From Lutraria lutraria (Eukaryota; Mollusca; Bivalvia; Venerida; Mactridae), in the NCBI GenBank assembly GCA_964023205.1, contig OZ026847.1, positions 1,438,501 through 1,502,500 on the forward strand: 64,000 bases of DNA, read 5' to 3'. Below are positions 31,538 to 43,776 of the stretch, one piece after another (the stretch's first letter is position 1; every line of letters starts with the position of its first letter). The translations under genes and the position numbers were made by a program. The notes beneath the pieces are model-generated. The model worked only from the letters and a program-made list of their open reading frames with translations. It was not told the DNA's origin and ran no database searches.

Positions 31538-31572
31538 TGATTGGCTAATGGTGATGACTGAATCTATAAATA
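31538..31572 (+). promoter_or_regulatory. Possible TATA promoter
   Basis: ATTGG (inverted CCAAT) then, about 25 bases on, CTATAAATAG in + orientation. The order suits a + strand promoter, but no gene was found downstream. On the - strand the same bases give CCAAT near the start of the 25-residue repeat frame. Confidence 0.25.
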
Positions 31573-32121
31573 GTTGACAGGTAAGTCGCTATGCTTCCAT
31601 CGACATTTCAAATTTCCATAGAACAGTCAGGATGAACACTAATACATACATATTATTCATCCATGTGTAAGTATCACATCAATCACAAGTGTTTGTGATA
31701 TTCTCGAGATAAACTTTATTTCACAAAGAAACAGGAGATAATTCAGACATAGGATAAGGCAAGGTTATGGTTCTTGGTCACTATCATTGTGTGCAGTATC
31801 AATTCAATCCCTTGAATTCTTTAAAAGAACCGAAGGAAAGATGAACCGTCAACTATTTGCTCTTCCTGATGTGACATTATGGTATAACACTGTCAAAATC
31901 ATGTCAATTGTGATATAAAAGATATATGTTAATTATGTGGAAAAAAAAATGAAAAAGACATACCACACAGTTCATGAAATTTCAAAATCTTGCATATTTC
32001 TGTTGTCTTGAGACATTGCAAAACAACATTGCAAAAGCAAAGATTTAATCCTGCAGGATTTGGCAGTCCACTAAATGGAAAGACTTCAGTTCCTAAAAAC
32101 AAGAAAAGCAGAGAAGAAAGA

Positions 32122-32625
32122 TTTATGGTTGAGGCATTCAGCTATTATGTTTGAGGCATTTAGCTATTATGGTTGAGGCATTGAGCTATTATGTTTGAGG
32201 CATTTAGCTATTATGGTTGAGGCATTTAGCTATTACGGTTGAGGCATTTAGCTATTACGGTTGAGACGTTTAGCTATTATGGTTGAGGCATTCAGCTATT
32301 ATGGTTGTGGCATTCAGCTATTATGGTTGAGGCATTTAGCTATTATGGTTGAGGCATTTAGCTATTACGGTTGAGACGTTTAGCTGTTATGGTTGAGGCA
32401 TTTAGCTATTATGGTTGAGGCATTCAGCTATTATGGTTGAGGCATTCAGCTATTATGGTTGAGGCATTTAGCTATTATGGTTGAGGCATTTAGCTATTAT
32501 GGTTGAGGCATTTAGCTATTATGGTTGAGGCATTTAGCTATTATGGTTGAGGCATTTAGCTATTATGGTTGAGGCATTTAGCTATTATGGTTGAGGCATT
32601 TAGCTATCATGGTTGAGGCATTTAG
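32122..32625 (+). repeat. 22-bp tandem array
   Basis: About 23 units of TTATGGTTGAGGCATTTAGC plus TA, with variants ATTCAGC, ATGTTTG and GAGACG. No coding potential of interest. Confidence 0.95.
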
Positions 32626-32837
32626 GGGTCTGAATTAACATTCACGGATCAGTGCCCATTCAAACTGTTTTGTCCAATTGCATTATGCCAGTGAGACTTG
32701 ATTACCTATATGAAATACTCCACGATCAATGTCACTCTGTTTATATTGTTTTTAAACTATTCTTAGTGATAGTGCTGAACACATTTATGAAGTAAGAGCA
32801 TCTTTTAAACACAAAATAACAAAGAAAAAATGTTTTG

Positions 32838-33170
32838 ACCGGGACTGTAAAGTTGGTAAACATAAATCTATGAAAAGTTGGAAAACATTTCGGGTCAGCC
32901 GATCTGTAAATGACCTAACTATCTATCTAAAAAATATAAACAAATTAGGCATAAAAAATTGTAGAAAGAAGGAAAGAGATTTTAAACAAGAGGCTGCCTT
33001 CAATAAACACATATACCCCCGGTTGAATGCTTGTGAAACAAAAGCCCATTGGAACAAGAACATTTGGTCAAAGTGGATATTTGATAATTATGGGTGGACT
33101 GAGAATGTTCATAAGCAAAACCTGTATACATGTAAGTATTCATGTGTTCTAGTAAGCGGTGTTGCATAAA
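32838..33170 (+). mobile_element. LINE ORF2 fragment (inter-domain part)
   Basis: Open frame FDRDCKVGKHKSMKSWKTFR through KNCRKKERDFKQEAAF. The W-x-C-K...KK pattern is typical of the segment between the endonuclease and reverse transcriptase domains of animal LINEs. Further reverse transcriptase pieces lie at 34320-35070 on the same strand, with other repeats inserted between. Confidence 0.55.
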
Positions 33171-33360
33171 ATCTACTTAAAGGATAGGTTTGTAGTCTGA
33201 AATTTATATATACATGTTCAACCGACTTTCACAAAGTTACCCCCGATCACTGGGTTACAGATTGCCTGTTAACACTTGGCGCCGTAGGCAGCCATGGAAC
33301 TTTGACTTATTTTCCATACAGGTACCCCTTTAAATACCTGACTGGAAAGGAGCAAACTTT

Positions 33361-33475
33361 TTTGCTCAGAAAAATTCCAATGGTCCGAGCGGGAATTGAA
33401 CTAGGGACCTCATGATCCCAAAGCAAGTGTCCTTAGTAACCACTGGACCAACGCCCCCTCTAGTACTTAATCTAG
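33361..33475 (-). mobile_element. tRNA-derived SINE
   Basis: On the - strand GGCGTTGGTCCAGTGGTTAC (A-box region) and CCTAGTTCAATTCCCGCTCG (B-box region) lie about 50 bases apart. The outer stem does not pair as in a true tRNA. The following - strand sequence to about 33190 probably belongs to the SINE body. Confidence 0.6.
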
Positions 33476-33649
33476 TAAAGAATCATTCTAGGTCCAAAAT
33501 AAGTTAAGGTCAAAGTGGGATTTCTTGATACGGATGGATTGAGAATGATCATACGCAACAACTGTATAAGTATCAAAGTGTTCTACCAAGCGATTATCAA
33601 ATGATCAAACATTACAACTGTATAAGTATCAGAGTGTTATAGCAAGTGG

Positions 33650-33980
33650 TAATGGTGCTAGACGAAATGGTCAAATCTACTTAACCTCGTACGTACGGAC
33701 GGACGAACCAACGTACTTACGAGAGCTACATTATGGCGTTGTTTTTTTTCTTCTATATCCCTTTACTATTTTTTAACCCCTCAAGAGAATTTTATTAACA
33801 CCGCAAGAGAAAATTTGACGCCACAACGGCGGTTTGTACATACTGTAACCCCATACTGTTGATTTGTACTAACCCTTACCCCACAACCTACCTCTGGTAT
33901 GTACGGATTGATGGAAGTACGAACGGAGGGACAGGACAGTCACTATATGCCCCGACATCAAAGATGCCGGGGGCATAAAA
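33650..33980. mobile_element. Repeat ending in a TATGCCCC hairpin
   Basis: ATATGCCCCGACATC and GATGCCGGGGGCATAA form a terminal hairpin at 33943-33977, preceded by GGACGGACGAACC and GTACGAACGGAGGGACAGG. Similar hairpin-ended repeats are familiar from bivalve genomes. It interrupts the LINE relic. Confidence 0.4.
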
Positions 33981-34319
33981 ATCAAATGCTCAGACGTAAC
34001 GGAATCATCTATTAAAGATAGCAAACTATTCTTGTCGGAAATTACAAAGTTACCTGGTAAAAGAAAAACTCAACCAAATATTACAAAGGATTCATGGTAT
34101 GACTATTTCAGTAAGCTTTTCCCATCGATAATGATGATGAAGAAAACAGGTCATTTGATGGCACAATAAATCAATTTGATGATGATAATTATAATGAAAT
34201 CTCATTTTAAACTCCCCTATTAGTGATACTGAAATTATAGATACATGTAGTATGAAACAGTAAAATGTTATCAAAGCAATGTCTAGCTTATTGAGTGCTG
34301 ATCATTTAAAATATAGTAT

Positions 34320-35070
34320 TGATATAATTATTCACACTGTACGAATGTTCTTTAATAGACGTTTTGACAGTGGAGAGTTTCCAACAGCCTGGGCTAAATT
34401 GTCCCGACCCATAAAAAGAAGACTCAAATTGTCCAAATAACTATCGTGGTATTTCTGTCTCAGAGTCAGACGTCTTTCGTAAATGTTATTTATCAATGTG
34501 ACATAATACGTCTGGCCCTCCAGGGTTGTATGGTGATTACTTGACCAATGTAATTGCATAGTGATGCAATCTTGCTAATCACCAGCTGGAGGCCTAGTGG
34601 GCCAGATTTAGGAGAGTTGATGTACTTGTTAGAGTACTTAATAAACCACGTTATAACTGAGCTGGTGTTGTTATATTACAATCAATTTTGACAAAATGAA
34701 AAACTTTCAAAATACATAAGAATCACAGGCTACCTTCAGAGAAGGATAGAGCACGAGTGATAACACGTTTGTATTGTATTCTGCAGTAGATATTGTTGTT
34801 TGAAAAGAAAGGCTATGAACATAGTCTATATTGACTTTCAAAATCCTTTTATTCTATCAACAGACCATTAATTATATAATATTCTTGGTAAAAATAGTGT
34901 TACTGGTATATTTTGACGATAATTAAATCTGTACATAACTCCGTTATAGCTTCTGTCTGAACATCTGATGGTTTAACTGACAATTTTACATGCCCTGTTG
35001 GTCTGCGTAAAGGATGTAGGATGAGTCTAATATTGTTTGTTTTATTCATCAATGAATTGAATAAAAACGT
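34320..35070 (+). pseudogene. Decayed LINE reverse transcriptase
   Basis: Recognisable blocks in changing frames: FDSGEFPTAW, a KKK stretch, NNYRGISVSE (the P-x-NYR-x-I block), YIDFQ (first catalytic region) and FTCPVGLRKGCRMSLILFVL then FINELN (the G-hR-Q-G-x-LSP block, with K where Q is usual). Several frameshifts and stops occur, and a MITE is inserted at 34512-34605. The YADD box was not found. Inactive. Confidence 0.65.
34512..34605. mobile_element. 94-bp MITE
   Basis: CTGGCCCTCCAG...TGGTGATTA on the left is mirrored by TAATCACCAGCTGGAGG...GGGCCAG on the right, so most of the element folds back. It sits in the LINE relic. Confidence 0.6.
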
Positions 35071-35134
35071 TTAAAATACTAGTATTTGAAAAGAGGTGAC
35101 CAGTAAGCAGCTAATGAAAAAATGGTTCTTTACA

Positions 35135-36563
35135 GGGGTTTCATTAATTATTCAGGTAGCAGGGTGTTTTGGAAAAGTAGAAAGGGGGTCGAGGGGGCAG
35201 TGCCGCTTTGTCAGGGGTTCAGGGGGCCAAGGCCCCCGGCCGAAAATGAATTTTAGGTCTTTTGAGATACAGAAAATCACATTTCCATATGGCATGGTGG
35301 GCACTAATTTTCAGTTGTTACATAAAAGTCTAGTGTAAAGTATTATACATAAGAAAAAACTCTGCACTGTCAAAATTGTGAAAAATAGTGTTGTTTTCCC
35401 CCAAAATTGTGAAAAAATGTCTAAAATTGTAAAAAGGGACATAGCTTTACAATATATCTAAAATGTAATTAATGAATACAATTGCTACTATTGGTCTAAC
35501 AATGTAAATATGACTTTGTTTTATTGATTGAACAGGTTGTCAAATGCTTTTAGAAAGGCCATTTCTAAATCCAGACAAAGTACCGGACTTACTGTTCATG
35601 AACATTTTCTACATCAAATGTCAATCCCCCAAACTTATCACTGGCACATTGAATTAATTATCTATATAGTAATCTTATTGATAAATTGAATTATGGTTTT
35701 CATAAGACTAACACTATGTCCAGAAAAAATGGAGAATTCATTCCAAATATATGTCACATGGTTTAGTATCAAAGATAAAACACCACAATTAAAATAGATT
35801 TTCATTAAACTCACATTAGATGTATAGTTTCGCCATGTTATCCGAAATTTGTCATCCGAAATTCTTACACCGCTTATGGTAATGTAAGTTCAATGACTGT
35901 CTTGAAAATTAACGAGTCTTTTTTATTGTGTTGGTCATGATGCTTAATGCAATATGATATTGTTGTAAAGTTTCAATGAATACTATCCAAAAATGCGATT
36001 ATTCAGGAAAATGTATAACAATTTTCGGAAAATGCGGTACGGACCATAAAGTACAAACTTTATTCAACGATACTTACGAAGAAGTATACACAATTCCAAT
36101 CAGCATGATTATAAATTACGGCTTGGGGCATTTAAAATTGATGTTGATAGACCTGTGCAAATCAACAGCAAACGGCGGCATGGTCAATTTTCGCCCTATC
36201 ACCTAAATACGATCCGTATGTACCCACATACTTTCTTGAATGACCGCACAGTCCACACTATTGCGATGACCCGGATATGTGTTTCGGGATACTCGGATTT
36301 TATCGCTATACACTGTTTTATAAATGGATTTCGGCATTTTTTTCCCAATTGGAACCGGCGGCCGTTTCCCAAAGTAACTGGATAAAGCCCTGGTCACGCA
36401 TTTGGCTTGGATTTTTCATCCTACAGGCTTTAAATTGACTTGGTTTGGGCAAAATTAGAATTATTTACGTACTGTAAAAATTTCTGCAATTCAAAAGTAG
36501 CCGGGGGTTCTTGACAAAGTAGGCGGGGGAAATACCCGTGCCCCCGGCCCTTAATGAAACACC
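35135..36563. mobile_element. Composite element with GGGGTTTCATTAA ends
   Basis: GGGGTTTCATTAA at 35135 and TTAATGAAACACC at 36551-36563 are an inverted pair with one mismatch. Adjacent guanine-rich stretches (CAAGGCCCCCGGCCG; GCCGGGGGTTCTTGAC) also correspond. A copy of the TGTCCGAAAT repeat (35826-36090) lies inside. No target duplication was determined. Confidence 0.4.
35826..36380 (+). repeat. Dispersed repeat, TGTCCGAAAT family, copy 3
   Basis: CATGTTATCCGAAATTTGTC then ATCCGAAATTC and CTTGAAAATTAACGAG. It extends further than the other two copies, to CCCAAAGTAACTGGATAA near 36380. Confidence 0.45.
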
Positions 36564-37334
36564 ATGAAATAGCTGTTGTGGAGGTGTATTATTTACGAAT
36601 AGATTTTCATTGTATAAAATGGCTAATGATATGGCCGTGAAAGTAAAAGGCATTTATGTATATTTTTGCATCATTACTTGAATAAGGTTACATACCGTAC
36701 TCAACTTTTAAAAAATATTTTATTCCAAAATAAGCTCATTCATGTTATCAGAATTATGGGGAGAATGTCTTGTATTGAAAATAAACAAAATTTTGTGTGT
36801 TGGAAACTTCTGAATGTAAATATAGCTGCAATAATACTGTTATTGGGGACTTGGTAGGTTTCCCATGTACATAGTGACATCTAAATGTGTAATAAAATAT
36901 TAAATATTTGTATTCTCTTTACCAAGTAGTAAAATTATGTTGCAACATTTTATTATATCATGATAACCTAGGTTATGAAAATTTGGTCACAAATGTAAGA
37001 CTTACATAAAATTGGTTTCGGTTACGTCTGGAAAAGCAAGTCAGTTGTAAATTCTTGGTTGTTTTTATTGAATTACAAAATTGGAGCTTCTGAAGTGGCA
37101 TAGCTGATTTATATTCCTGCTAGATAAAAACGCCATGGATATACTGTACATTAATTATTGTATCATTAGATGTATCTGTTATTCAGTCTGTACTATTGCT
37201 GTTTTTTGTTATTATGTAAAATACAATAAAATAGTATTTACATATTATATATGAGTATGGGCCGGTAGCCTCATATATTTACAAATAAAGTTTCGTCTAT
37301 GAACTGCTTACCACTAATATCATCGACAGCTGCA
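36564..37334. other. Intergenic, possible 3' UTR of the 37335-38879 gene
   Basis: AT-rich with no recognisable protein. On the - strand AATAAA-type signals occur (for example near 37064), compatible with the poly(A) site of the - strand gene end at 37335. Confidence 0.3.
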
Positions 37335-37894
37335 TCATGCTTTTGGGGACTCTTCTTTGAAGTATCTGGCATTATAAGTCCATCCTTGACTGTTATAATA
37401 AATAATGAATACAAATTTTATAGACTTGTTAAAGCCTTCACATAGACATATAGATAGTATTTTTCTCGTAACAAACTACACAAATGTATTGTATTATCCA
37501 TTATGTACAATTTCTTGTGTGTGTTTAACACTGTATTAAACATTGTTTCAGTCATACCACTTCATATACTTTAGCCAATGACTGACATTTACCATATGAT
37601 GATTAGCGGAAAAGGAGCCTTGGCCATACAAAGGATTTCCTGTCAAATCATAAAATATCTGACCGGGCTTAGGAGTTAAGTCATGCCCAAATATTATAGT
37701 AAGATATTAAGTCTGAATTATTTCTCAGAATTTACAATACAAATATTAACATATTCTGTTTGTCACTGTTTAAAACTTAATGTGGAGACTAACAAACTTG
37801 AAAAAAACGATTAATTAATGTAGTGAGGCACTTATGTCTCGGGTGAGCGAACACTGAATTTGTCAACTGAAATACATAGGCATTTGTTACTTAC

Positions 37895-38119
37895 CAAGGC
37901 TGTGTAGAATCATATGCACTAGTCTTCTCTTTGCATTGCCATGCAAGGATGGTGGAGTCATCTCCTGTATCTCCATTAAGGTATCAAATTCATTTTTATT
38001 TAGATGTGAAACAGCAGCAAGGCCTGCTTCATTTACTTTGTCGTCAACTGTATTCTGCGAGATTATACATCGCTAAATCATACTTCGCCACTTCTCGTCT
38101 GCGATCGTCTTCTTCCAAG
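37895..38119 (-). CDS. Exon of the unidentified gene (38 kb), contains TAG
   Basis: Exactly 225 bases in phase with its neighbours. After the TAG it has AGLAAVSHLNKNEFDTLMEI and ends MILHSL before GTAAGT. Confidence 0.45.
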
Positions 38120-38816
38120 CTGAAATAAATATTTGATTTCCAGTATTAACCATTTTCTCCACAGATGGATTCAATAGAAATAACAAGAATACCAAAAACT
38201 GCTATAATTCATTAAACAAACCTCTGTTTGTGAATGTTACAAGTTTATTTGAACTCTCAGCACATATACACTATGTGACATGAGGTATAATGAATAAACA
38301 TATAATGAACCAGACCAATAATAAGCATTAATAGATAAAAAGTAGATATAAAAAGATTCATACCTGTTACTACAAAGATGATTATTATGAACAAACTATG
38401 TAAGGTAATTGATAATATATAAGTCAGGTAGTTTTACAGTTTTCAGAACAACAGAGATACATTTGCAAGTATTTACAAGTTTTGGAACATTTTACAGCCA
38501 AATGCTTCTGACAAACATTATAAACCAATCTCCACGCAACGTCAAACTTTAGTTAACTAAAAGGAGAGGTTACGGTAAATGGTATTGGTTACAAACATGG
38601 AAATAGAAAAATCAACAAGACCAATCAATTGGTAAGAAAGTTAGATATACATGTACATCAACAACAGTCAAAATGGACCTTAGAATATTTCACAATTTTC
38701 AAGAGTGGTAAATATTTGAGCCATGTTTAAGGAAAGTCCTTCAAAGAGTGTAGGATTTATGTTGTGGACAAGAAATGCTTTGGGTAGACAAACTACTGCT
38801 GTTACAGTTAACTTAC

Positions 38817-38879
38817 ATTTAACTTTTTCCAATAATTCTTCTTCTGGTGGCCTACTGCTGTCAGCTGTGTCGTCTAAGC
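38817..38879 (-). CDS. Exon of the unidentified gene (38.9 kb)
   Basis: Sixty-three bases, 20 full codons, acidic (PPEEELLEKVK). Bounded by TATATCAG and GTAAGT. Confidence 0.45.
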
Positions 38880-39889
38880 CTGATATACATATAAACATGA
38901 ATAGGTCTTGCCTTCAAATTTACATGCATTCACAATACACTGTACACATAATACTTAAGCAATTCTATTATTAAATGTTAAAGATCGATTTTGATCACAA
39001 ATGAATGACAGGAATGTACGAAAAGATGTCAGTTTTCCAGATCTGTAGCATTTTCCCATATACCATCACTTACAGTGTATATGATTTTCTTTTAGGATAT
39101 GAAAGTCCCATTAGCTTTTTGCTATACAAAAACATGCAAAAGACAACCAATGACTGATAATGTCCCTAGTTATCATTTGAGAAATGAATGGAGGTACTTA
39201 ATAGTTATACTCCGATTAGCCGTGTCGTGATATCTGTAAAACGGCCCGGTCTGGCATTTATCCAGACTGTTCTCAGGATGTTTATCATTTTCAGTTTGCT
39301 GTCGTCTGTTTCAATTACATATTCAGTTACTTAGCTGCCTTGAACTCCATTCTCACCTGATACAATTATTGTGACAGCTTACAAGCTTTAAGTATGCATT
39401 ACTATGGCACTGTTACTGTCAACATTGACAACCTTGAAGAGTTGTAAAGTAGTGTAATGTCATGAAGGCATCCAATGCTTCAGAAATGAACATTAGGTTG
39501 TATATTTGGCTGTTTAAATTATCAAAAAAGCTCAGTAAGTGTTTGTTTAACTACTACATGTATATACATTACTGTTTCTACTGTGCTTTTTCTAGCAAGT
39601 AGTGGTAGGACAAGTGACATCAAGGGCAGGACGAGTGGATTTTATATGTCACTCGTCCTGTAGGACGAGTGCCCCTCAAAATATTTTTCATGCCCTGTCA
39701 TGATTGTCAATATATGTGTATTACTCATACCATGTAAATATGTTATACTCTCTATAATGGAGGATTGAAAAAAATATACAGTCAAAATTCTTTATGAAAA
39801 AAGCAACTTCATACAAAAAACAAACCAATATGCTTCTTATAATATGTCTACCTATAACATACGTTTTGTTATAGTTTTGTTGACTTGTA

Positions 39890-40011
39890 GAAGCTGGGCA
39901 ACTGTGTTCCCATAGCTAGATAAGCTGTTAAACCTTGTTGGAACTTAGAGCAGATCTCACATCCCTCAGTTCAACTAAGAACTCGGCAAGGTGAAGCATC
40001 TTATACATTGG
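39890..40011 (-). pseudogene. Fragment of the 41.8-50.5 kb gene family
   Basis: KMLHLAEFLVELRD then SALSSNKV parallels the exon at 43000-43237 (KVLHLARFLVELRDESALSS). It contains TAA and TAG stops and lacks splice sites. A third partial copy. Confidence 0.55.
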
Positions 40012-40104
40012 AGCATTTTGTTTAATTGACATCAAAGTGAATGCTTTTATAGAACAAATTAAATTATTTTTATACACAATGGAGCAGCACATGCAATTTA
40101 ATGT

Positions 40105-40657
40105 TTAATAAGTTATTCTTTTCCGATTTTCATCCATTTCTTTTTTAATGGAGTTTCTCCATTCTTCAAATGTGGTGTTTTCTGATTGATGACAATATAT
40201 TTTAAACATGTAGGACTTGTGTGTAGAAGAATGTTTTCTATTTTCACCACATTTGCAGCATTTCACAAAATCAGGAGTAGAGTAAGATCGTTGTTTTTTT
40301 TTTCGGAGGAATGTCCATAGATTATGGTTTCTGTCTTGGTGGAGGAAGAATAGTTGGCTATGCAGGAATGATAAGTTGTGGTTACTCTTTAATGACAGGA
40401 TATTTGATGTTGTGACTTGGTAAAATGGGAGCCAGTGTGGGATGAAAGAGATTCGATGATTTACTCTTGCGACTTATCCTCTTACATGCCAGGCCAGCCA
40501 TACATGTTTTTTTTAATGTAAAACTGGGCCCTCATGTGGAAGGAAGTACTGCTGGTTTCTGGCGGGCCTCAGGCAAGTTACTTGTTGTCGTTGCAGGTTT
40601 GGCATGTCAAGGCCCTGCTAGACGATCTTTTGCTGCTGGGCCTTATCCTTGTTGTAC
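40105..40657 (-). pseudogene. Second copy, 3' terminal exon of the gene family
   Basis: After the acceptor TATTTCAG the frame starts YNKDKAQQQKIV, TAG, QGLDMP, paralleling the copy-1 exon at 42015. It continues with GLACKRISRKSKS and FHPTLAP. Then, after further stops and frameshifts, it is open as STPDFVKCCKCGENRKHSST, HKSYMFKIYCHQSENTTFEE, WRNSIKKEMDENRK, ending in TAA (40105-40107). The CxxC...H...YC pattern suggests a C-terminal zinc-binding module. At least four stops make it non-functional as read. Confidence 0.6.
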
Positions 40658-41074
40658 CTGAAATACAAATAATAAATTTATAATGGTCGCTTAAAGTTAT
40701 ACTAGAGAAATGTACTTACAGCTTGATGCTGTGGAGTTAAATCACAATTAATGGAGCTTGAATTTCATTTGTTTATACTTACATTGTCAGGGGTGTAATT
40801 CTTCCTCCTTTCAGCTGATTTCCTGTTTTTTTTTTGTCTTGAAAACTTTGAAACAAAAGGGTCCGATTCAGACTGATCTACTCAAAAATGATGTTTTTTG
40901 CAAGCATGAAGGGGTGGGGGGTAGGGGGTAGGGTATTTCAGCCTTTTTGCTCCTGGAGCAGTCACACCCCTGATTGTAGAAGTGTCTTTTTGTTTAACAG
41001 TGGAAGTTGTTTTTCTGTCCCCTATGTGGCTGTATTTGAGTTCACGACAACCTGTCTGGATGTTGGCAATATAT

Positions 41075-41277
41075 TTTGAACATGTAGGACTTGTGTGTTA
41101 AAGAATTTTTTCTATTTTCACCACATTTGAAGTATTTCACAAAATCAGGAGTAGAGTAGAACTATGATCGTTGTTTTTTCGGAGGAATGTCCTAAGATTT
41201 TGGTTGCTCCATAAGGACAGGATATCTGATGTTGTGACTTGATAAAATAGGAACCAGTGTAGGATGAACGAGAGTAG
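41075..41277 (-). pseudogene. Partial copy of the C-terminal module
   Basis: STLVHPTLVPILSSHN and STPDFVKYFKCGENRKNSLT then HKSYMFKIYC are diverged from 40105-40657. The first cysteine pair is lost (YFKC for CCKC). Confidence 0.5.
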
Positions 41278-41879
41278 ATGATTTTTGTCTTAGTAAAAGG
41301 TGCTAACAATAGATCTCAATCAGCACATTATACCACGATTTATGACTTCCTGTCATTATATAAAAGCTGCTTTGGGTCCATTCCATCAATTTCAGTCAAC
41401 TTTTATATCACTTTAGGTGTTATCTTTGTTTTATATGTATTCCTTCCATCAAGTTCTCAGTCAAGTTGATGTTAAATATAACTGTTTAAGTGTTTATCAC
41501 ACATGTATAAAATCTAAGTTCACATATTCTGATCAAAGTACAGAATGTATTTGGATGATACTTCACACAAATATTCCATGCATTAAGTTCTGGAGCTGAG
41601 TTGATGTTAAACTTTTCATCACTGTCACTGATTCATACAACAACTGTAATTATTGTCATACACAATGGTCATTATGGAGTAGCACATGTAGGTAATTAAA
41701 TGTTGAATTATTATTTCCTTTTCAATTTCCGGATTTCATCCATTTCTTTTTTTATTGAGTTCCTCTATTCTTCAAATGTGATGTTTTCTACTACTGGGAG
41801 CCAGTGTTGGATGAACAAGGGTCGATTTTCTCTTGCGACTGATCCTCTTACGAGACAGGCCAACTGTACATGGGGGGTG

Positions 41880-42015
41880 TGATAGTTAAACTGGGCTGTC
41901 CAGTGGACGGAAGTACTGCTGGTTTCTGGCGAGCCTTGACGTCATAGCAGGTTTTGGCATGTCAAGGCCCTGCAAGAGGATCTTTTGCTCCTGGGCCTTG
42001 TCCTCCTTGTTGTAC
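41880..42015 (-). pseudogene. Family copy 1, exon H (start of the terminal exon)
   Basis: YNKEDKAQEQKILLQGLDMP, KPAMTSRLARNQQYFRPLDS, PV, then stop. A further block GLSRKRISRKRKSTLVHPTL lies beyond in another frame (to about 41790), after which the sequence jumps to the FEE-W region by deletion. Confidence 0.55.
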
Positions 42016-42598
42016 CTGAAACACAAATGTTTAATTATTGTCACTTAAAGTGATACCAGAAAAATAATAATATAATAATACATGTAGCTAGATGCAGTAT
42101 GGTTAGACATTCTCTCTATTAGACCAGACACAATCCCATACACAATTTCATGAAATATCTTAACTTTTAGTTAATTCATTTACATTTATAAAAATATAGT
42201 TAATGTGTAATGAAAAGTCCACCAATAATCAATTATCAAAATCACACCCAACACAGAGGGTGTCAATATAGAGTCAAATTAAAGGTCAGGAAAATCATAT
42301 GCGGCCGATCCTTTTTTGTCCAACAAGAGGCCTTCAGTAACCAGTCACATTTCTTCCATATTTAACACAGTTTGTATTTAGGAAAATTCTACAATGCTGA
42401 TGTACTTTAACATTAACTTTGCCATGTCTTGAGACATTTTCACCAAATATCTTTCAATACAGGCAAATCTGAATTCCATATATAACCAGAATATTGTCAG
42501 CCCTGTTTTTTTCCAAAGACGAGGATATCCAGGAAGTGCTATAATAAAGGAGTCAAATCATGATTAAAGGAGCTTGAAGTTCATTTCTTTATACTTAC

Positions 42599-42837
42599 CA
42601 CTGCAGAAGTGTCTTCTTGTTTAACAGAGGAAGTTGTAATTCTGTCTTCTGCATGGCAATGTATGACTTAACAACAGCCTGTCTAATATTATGAAAGGCT
42701 CGGAGGACAAGGTCCACAAACGTCCATCCCACCTCTGGTCACCCGGATATATCCTTAGAAGTAATTCGCAAGTGGCCTCTGTGTATTGATTGCAGTTTGG
42801 TCACTGCGCTGGACCTCTGTTGGGTCCTAGGAGGACT
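42599..42837 (-). pseudogene. Family copy 1, exon G
   Basis: VLLGPNRGPAQ, TGA at a position where tryptophan is expected (42801-42803), PNCNQYTEATCELLLRIYP, then after a frameshift GWTFVDLVLRAFHNIRQAVV and LLNKKTLLQW. Acceptor TTCCACAG, donor GTAAGT. Confidence 0.55.
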
Positions 42838-42999
42838 CTGTGGAAATAATAAAATCTATGTAATTAAAATTGACAAACTAAGAAATCTCATACAATATAT
42901 TATAAGCCACTGCATAATGATTGGTAGTACTTACTGACACTGCCATTGCATTTTTTTTACAATAAACTTTAATAAACAACATAATATGTTCATACTTAC

Positions 43000-43237
43000 T
43001 TAGTTACACTCTCCACCCCTGGACAGTTTACCTCGTCCACCAAACTTCCCAGACCATGGTTTTTGGTGTATCTACTGGGAAATATTATCCTTTTCTTGTC
43101 AAACTCCGACAACTGTTCCCATAGGCAGATAAACTGCTAGACCTTGTTTGAACTTAGAGCTGACTCATCCCTAAGCTCAACTAGGAATCTGGCAAGGTGA
43201 AGCACCTTATCATACCCTGGAACACTCGTCCAAGGAC
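43000..43237 (-). pseudogene. Family copy 1, exon F
   Basis: PWTSVPGYDKVLHLARFLVE then LRDESALSSNKV, TAG (43137-43139), QFICLWEQLSEFDKKRIIFP, ending GVESVTK at a GTAAGT donor. Confidence 0.55.
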
Positions 43238-43776
43238 CTGAAATAAACATATATATTCATTTGATTTTACATATCATAATAAGTTCAGGCTCTAAGAGAC
43301 CAAAAATTTTATATTTTAGTTGATCACTTGATTCAACGTATCGGCATAGGTTGAAATCGCTAAAATAACATAAAATGATATTTTACGTTATTTACAAAGA
43401 TTGAATATCATACTTAACACCAAGTAACAAAAATGTTTAAACAAATGCAAAAAATGGTGTTTTATTGCAATAAATACTGCACCCCTTTATCGACTTTTCC
43501 TTATCAGCGTTAAAAATCAATAACGTTATGCACATTGTCTTGGTACGATATGATACTATTAATTCATTAATGACAAAAAAATTGTTACAAAATCTCTTAC
43601 TAGACATCAAACATGGGCATGGTTTCAATTATTGAACTGTAAACATTAGCAATTTTGATTGGCTATCAAAATTGAAAGGGGTGCGTCAAATTCATTGATT
43701 TCATAAGACGATAATGATCCGACTCTTCAATTGTTAATTGCTCAGCTTAAAAAAAATCACAGTAGGTGTCATTTTT

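Larger units (their letters stand above)
37335..38879 (-). pseudogene. 3' end of an unidentified gene, three exons, one in-frame TAG
   Basis: Three - strand exons join with constant phase 1: 38879-38817 (LDDTADSSRPPEEELLEKVK), 38119-37895 and 37390-37335. Acceptors are TATATCAG, TTATTTCAG and ATAACAG; donors are GTAAGT in both. The middle exon reads SWKKTIADEKWRSMI, TAG (38073-38075), then DDKVNEAGLAAVSHLNKNEF through NAKRRLVHMILHSL. The last exon gives VKDGTYNARYFKEESPKA and TGA (37335-37337). I do not recognise the family. Clean splicing with a single stop suggests either a young pseudogene, a sequence error, or a real gene whose middle exon is spliced differently. Upstream exons were not found. 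Confidence 0.5.

Noticed and set aside
33375..33475. Possible functional tRNA gene on the - strand
   Set aside because: Has recognisable A and B boxes, but the acceptor stem does not pair and the anticodon loop is irregular; a SINE head fits better.
39590..39700. CAGG-type transposon end similar to the 3891-5839 element
   Set aside because: GTCACTCGTCCTGTAGGACGAG... and CATGCCCTG recall the right end of that element, but no left end or target duplication could be found.
40467..40661. + strand open frames at 40.5 and 41.8 kb
   Set aside because: They are antisense shadows of the - strand gene-family exons (YNKDK and YNKED).
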